Shown: positions 59,847 to 64,000 of the stretch, piece by piece
Numbering within the stretch: the stretch's first letter is position 1
How the letters are laid out: every line of letters starts with the position of its first letter
DNA from: Megaleporinus macrocephalus
Lineage: Eukaryota > Chordata > Actinopteri > Characiformes > Anostomidae
Length of the DNA: 64,000 nucleotides
Reading direction: 5' to 3'
NCBI GenBank assembly: GCA_021613375.1
Contig: CM038717.1
Coordinates: 33,889,994 to 33,953,993 of the forward strand
Position numbers and translations under genes: made by a program
Notes under the pieces: generated by a model
Databases searched by the model: none
What the model was told of the DNA's origin: nothing
Seen by the model: only the letters and a program-made list of their open reading frames with translations

Positions 59847-61005
59847 CAGCCATTCATTGACTTTATCGCCTTCTAAAGTCAGCCGAAGCTATATAGTGTG
59901 TGTTAAAGTCGTGTCCAGTTAGAAGTGGTGTGTTGGACGTGGACACCCCTTATTTGGGCTAGATTGAAGGGAGATGTTAACACTGCAACCTGTGTGCAGA
60001 GCATTCTAGAGGACTGTGTGCTTTGAACCCGGTGGTAACAGTTTGGAGAAAGCCGATTCCTCTTTCAGCTTGACATTGAGCCCTGACCTCGACCTCAAAT
60101 ACTGCCGGGATGAATTGAAACGTCCACTGCAAGCCAGGCCTTATCACCCAACATCAGAGCCTGACCTTACAAATACTCCTGTGGCTGAATGGAAGTAAAT
60201 CTCCGCTGCCACATTTCTGAGCCTTCCCAGAAGAGTAAGGGGCTGGTAATGGAGCGATAGGGGTGGGCGAACTGGGGACCAGCTCCATATTAACGACTAT
60301 GGTTCTGCGATGAGATTGTCAGGATGTGATGTTGGGGTGTCTGCTTAATTTTGGACTGTATAGCATAGTATGCTAATGGAATAGCTTGTATACACTACCG
60401 TATATTATAGTCAATGAATAAATATCAATAGAAAATAATGTAACCTAATGTAATAAATCATTCCAAACATTGCAGTATGTGCATAAACGCTAGTGTTTAT
60501 TCTGTAAGTCTTTTTTTTTTTTTTTATCTAGCTCTGTATCTCATCCGGTATGACCTTCTGCTTGTTTACTAGTTCATCAGTTTTGATTTCTATGTGAAGT
60601 AGCACAAATATTTGACCTCAGGAAAGTTGCCCGACACACATATCCTGTTTTCTGAGCGTCGTTTTTGACGGTCTGGTTTAGTGCGTATCATGTAACGTGC
60701 ATTGTATTAGCACTTCAGCTCTGATATTGCCCAGACTGTGTGAGTTAGATGTACCGAAGTGCAGGTAATGGAAGCTTTTATCCACCAGGTTCACACTGTG
60801 CAAGCAGCGTCCTTAAACCTTCACACATTCTCCTCAAACTGCTCGGAAGTAATGTCAGATGAACTTTTGCTGTGTGACGTATGAGGGTGAGTGTATGTGC
60901 GCAGCACATTGAGAGCGGGGTGAATGGATGGAGAGTGCTTCGGTAATCTGCCGGCTTCTCTCTGTCTCTGCGCAGACATGGCAGGCTTGAAAAGAGAGTT
61001 GATTA
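59842..61005. other. Intronic spacer, nothing recognised
   Basis: A T run at 60512-60526. No gene or repeat end that I can support. Confidence 0.4.
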
Positions 61006-61318
61006 GTTGTGAAGCTGCTTATTGAGTCCAGGCAGTGCTAAGAGATATAAATGAAATTCGATATCACCGTGTTTTCTAGATATATCGTGGTATCAGGTTT
61101 TATTTAAGTTTTAATTATTTGAATGTCTGTTCCTCTAAGTGCTAATATACTAAAGCCAGTTCACGTTCTCTCTACAGTACGTAATGCCAAGAACTTTCCA
61201 GAACGTTACAGCTGTGCTAATATATTACCTCAGCTGTTTGCTGGGTTAGCTAATTCTAAATAGCCAAAGAAACATGGAGGATAATTATTTTTCTAAATAA
61301 AAACAGTTGGTTTTGATC

Positions 61319-62400
61319 CTTATTTTACGAAGAGTTTCATTGCTAGTGCTGCATTGTTTTGACCAAGGTTAGAAAAAAAGATCTAACTGCTGATTTGCCA
61401 AAAAAATTACCTACTTTTACTGTTTTTAGCAAAAGATAAATTCACACTTTTCTCATTTTCCATCATATATCTACTAGAGACAGATTTGATCTGTCCAGTA
61501 TCATTCACTTTACTTCAGTCCTGGATATATAGAGATATTTGGAGTGCATTATTTAGTATTGTGACATTCAGGATCATTGACTTCTGTTACAATCTGATGA
61601 ATTCTTGTAAATCTGTCTCTAGTAGATATATGATGGAAAATGAGAAAAGTGTGAATTTATCTTTTGCTAAAAACAGTAAAAGTAGGTAATTTTTTTGGCA
61701 AATCAGCAGTTAGATCTTTTTTTCTAACCTTGGTCAAAACAATGCAGCACTGGTGACAAAACTTTTCGTAAAATAAGGAGTAGGGGTGGGCGATATGGCC
61801 CTACAATAATATCACGAAATTTCATGGTATTTTTGCGATAACGATACTTTTAGCGATATGACAAAACATTGAATAAAAAAAATATATTTCAAGAATACAC
61901 TACTGCAACAAAATGAAAATTGAATTGTATTATTGCATACGATATGATATGACACACCTCCAAAGTGAATTCTTGTATATCTACTAGAGACAGATTTAAT
62001 CTGTCCAGTATCATTCACTTTACTTCAGTCCTGGATATATAGAGATATTTGGAGTGCATTATTTAGTATTGTGACATTCAGGATCATTGACTTCTGTTAC
62101 AATCTGATGAATTCTTGTATTATTTAATATCTCAGTTAGAGGTGTGTCATATCATATCGTATGCAATAATACAATTCAATTTTCATTTTGTTGCAGTAGT
62201 GTATTCTTGAAATATATTTTTTTAATTCAATGTTTTGTCATATCGCTAAGAGTATCGTTATCGCAAAAATACCATGAAATTTCGTGATAGTATTGTAGGG
62301 CCATATCGCCCACCCCTACTCCTTATTTTACGAAAAGTTTTGTCACCAGTGCTGCATTGTTTTGCCCAAGGTTAGAAAAAATATCTAACTGCTGATTTGC
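61319..62400. repeat. Two interlocked palindromes sharing an arm
   Basis: Arm A (61319-61488) is inverted at 61608-61779 (A'). A' plus 61780-61978 is inverted again at 62125-62400. The two spacers, 61488-61604 and 61998-62120, are the same sequence in the same orientation (CTGTCCAGTATCATTCACTT ... GATGAATTCTTGTA). The direct repeat TATCTACTAGAGACAGATTT lies at 61468 and 61978 (510 bp apart). Confidence 0.92.
61781..62319. mobile_element. hAT-like ends (TAGGGGTGGGCGATATGG) inside the second palindrome
   Basis: TAGGGGTGGGCGATATGGCC on the left and GGCCATATCGCCCACCCCTA on the right are perfect inverted ends of a common fish hAT MITE type, followed inward by ATCACGAAATTTCATGG and its complement. 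The flanks are ATAAGGAG and CTCCTTAT: inverted, not direct, so this is not a simple insertion with an 8-bp duplication. Confidence 0.85.
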
Positions 62401-62640
62401 CAGCTTATTGTTGAATTTTCTTGTTCCACCTTTAATGGTTCAGCAGTAACAGAGCACCTGAAGCACCAGAATGTAACTACTGCCCCATTTTAAGGTGGAA
62501 AAATGTGAAAATGTGAACAAAAAGACATGGTAGAGTTAAAAAGAGCATTGATTAGTCGTGAATCTGCTTATTGAGTCTAGGCAGTGCTAAGAGGTATGAA
62601 TGAAACCACAGTATCATGAGGTTTTATTTAAGTTAGCATT

Positions 62641-63385
62641 AGTTAAGCCCGTCCTGATTGGACCGTTCTCTTCCGCTGCTCTTGTTATGTTATCACACTA
62701 AAGGAAAACACATGTAGTGTTGTAAGTGTTGACGAGGCGTTATCCAGCTTCACTGAAATGAAGCTTATTATTTAAGATAACTTTGAGGGAGAAAAGAAAA
62801 GCCCCCATGGGTAAGTTGCAAGCCCCCCTCCGTTTTTTCTCTCTTAATCAAACGATGGATCCAAATCCAATTGCGACACATTTACTGAACGGCTGTGCTC
62901 TAATTAATTCCGAAATTTCCTCTGGATGTAGTGGACTCATTAAATTGAAGTGAACTCATTAAGACTTAATTGATAGAGGCCTCAATTTCATTTTAAATTA
63001 TAATGTTTTTTTTTTCCTGTTGTGTTTTGATTAACACTTTTTTTAAAATGCAAAGACTGGAAATGAGTTGACTTATAAATTATACATTCGCAAAACATGG
63101 AGTGATAAATTAATTCAAGGGGGGAGGAGGGCGGAGGTCTATAGTGGAGGGGTTCTTTCGCAAGGTTGTGAGCCTTAGTGGGGCAAAGATGTATGAACCT
63201 ATTCATTCAGTAGGTTCATATATCTTCAGCCTGTTCGAGTGAAGCTCCGGCAGAGACCTTCTTCCACAAGTTAATATAGTTCTCCGGTGTCTTAATGAAA
63301 TGTCTGTGATAACATACCACAAGGATCAAGCAACACAGCTCCCTCCTCGTCCGGTCTAACCAGCCCTGTTCAGATTAGCTAATAT
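62641..63385. other. Non-repetitive island rich in TAATTA-type motifs
   Basis: Between repeat units, 62745-63200 contains CTCTAATTAATTCC, CATTAAGACTTAATTGATAG, AAATTATAATG and AAATTAATTC with a GGGGGGAGGAGGGCGGAGG-like stretch at 63120. No open frame or transposon signature. Candidate non-coding regulatory sequence. Confidence 0.4.
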
Positions 63386-64000
63386 AGTGCTAATACACTA
63401 AAGCCAGTACACGTTCTCTCATTGTACACTCAGTTAACTAACCAACAGTGTTAATGTTATTGTGGCTCCTCCAATGGGAAGCAATCGCAAGAACTTTCCA
63501 GAACATTACTGCTAGGCTAATATATTACCTCAGCTGTTAGCTGGGTTAGCTAGTGCTAAATAGCCAAAGAAACATGGAGGATAACTATTTCTTTAAATAA
63601 AAACAGCTGGTATTGATCCTTCTTTTAGAAAAAGTTTGTTGCCAGTGCTGCATTGCATTGACCAAGGTTAGAAAAAAAGATCTAACTGCTGATTTACCGG
63701 CTTATTGTTAAATTTTCTTGTTCCACCTTAAATGGTTCAGCAGTAACAGAGCACTTGAAGCACCAGAATGTAACTACTGCCCCATTTTAAGGTGGAATGT
63801 GAAAATGCCTTGGTTGAATTGAGTGTTGATTAGTTGTAAAGCTGCTTATTGAGTCTAGGCGGCGCTAAGAGATATAAATGAAATTCGATATCACTGTCTT
63901 TTCTAAAAATACCACAGTATCATGATATCAGGTGTCTGTTCCTCTAAATGCTAATACACTAAAGCCAGTACACGTTCTCTCATTGTACATTCAGTTAACT

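Larger units (their letters stand above)
16709..64000 (+). other. pc: Intron 6 of pyruvate carboxylase, incomplete, over 47 kb
   Basis: No segment after 16708 on the + strand looked like the next expected exon (VGYENAGTVEF block), and no other host gene was recognised on either strand. The region is therefore read as one intron running off the window. Introns 1, 3 and 5 are 232, 656 and 527 bp, so this one is exceptional. It is inflated by about 16 kb of tandem arrays plus many transposon relics. A missed exon or a nested non-coding gene cannot be excluded by eye. Confidence 0.7.
61006..64000 (+). repeat. Repeat of about 560 bp, tandem in the last part, runs off the window
   Basis: GCTAATACACTAAAGCCAGT at 63389 recurs at 63950 (561 bp), with GCTGCTTATTGAGTCTAGGC, GAAATTCGATATCAC, AGAACTTTCCAGAAC, AACATGGAGGATAA and CAGCAGTAACAGAGCAC in fixed order between. 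A third unit starts near 61006 but is interrupted after CTGATTTGCC (61391) and resumes at CCAGCTTATTGTTGAATTTT (62400). A fourth partial unit is at 62545-62640, followed by unique DNA to 63385. The end of the array lies outside the window. Confidence 0.85.

Noticed and set aside
61781..62319. Ordinary hAT MITE with target duplication
   Set aside because: The flanks are inverted relative to each other, not directly repeated, so it was treated as part of a larger inverted duplication.

Overview
The window is vertebrate, almost certainly teleost, nuclear DNA. It carries the 5' part of a mitochondrial pyruvate carboxylase gene (pc/pcx) on the + strand. Six coding exons with GT-AG boundaries and consistent phases encode the first 303 residues: a targeting presequence, then the biotin carboxylase N-lobe and most of the ATP-grasp region. 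Their positions are 3013-3154, 3387-3571, 9217-9382, 10039-10184, 15912-16029 and 16557-16708. I found no further exon, so everything after 16708 appears to lie in one intron longer than 47 kb. The dispersed repeats (Tc1-like and hAT-like elements, L2-like LINE tails, TG/TA microsatellites) are of kinds common in fish. An ostariophysan such as a characin or catfish is a guess from the repeat style.

Layout. 1-3012 is upstream or 5' UTR-intron DNA with a composite TG/TA minisatellite. 3013-16708 holds the exons. Introns 2 and 4 contain a LINE tail, a large palindrome, several hAT-like elements and two oppositely oriented copies of one Tc1-like element that flank exons 3 and 4. 16709-24480 holds dispersed repeats, foldback elements and microsatellites. 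24480-46760 contains four unrelated tandem arrays with units of 58, 39, 207 and 51-53 bp, each with higher-order structure and totalling about 16 kb. 46760-59850 contains Tc1-like transposase relics and a nested hAT complex whose unfilled ancestral site survives as a paralogous copy near base 1220. 59850-64000 contains an approximately 560-bp tandem repeat disrupted by interlocked palindromes.

Only the pc exons are convincing host genes. The longest open frames (up to 1185 codons) lie in the tandem arrays and are periodic artefacts. The observations I rate highest are the inverted Tc1 pair around exons 3-4 (possible circular RNA), the nested hAT insertion with an internal empty-site control, the alternating palindromes at 61.3-62.4 kb, the array structure including arrayed splice-site-like hexamers, and non-repeat islands with homeodomain-type sites that may be intronic enhancers. 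No homology search or RNA evidence was available; identities rest on reading the sequence and on recalled family features.
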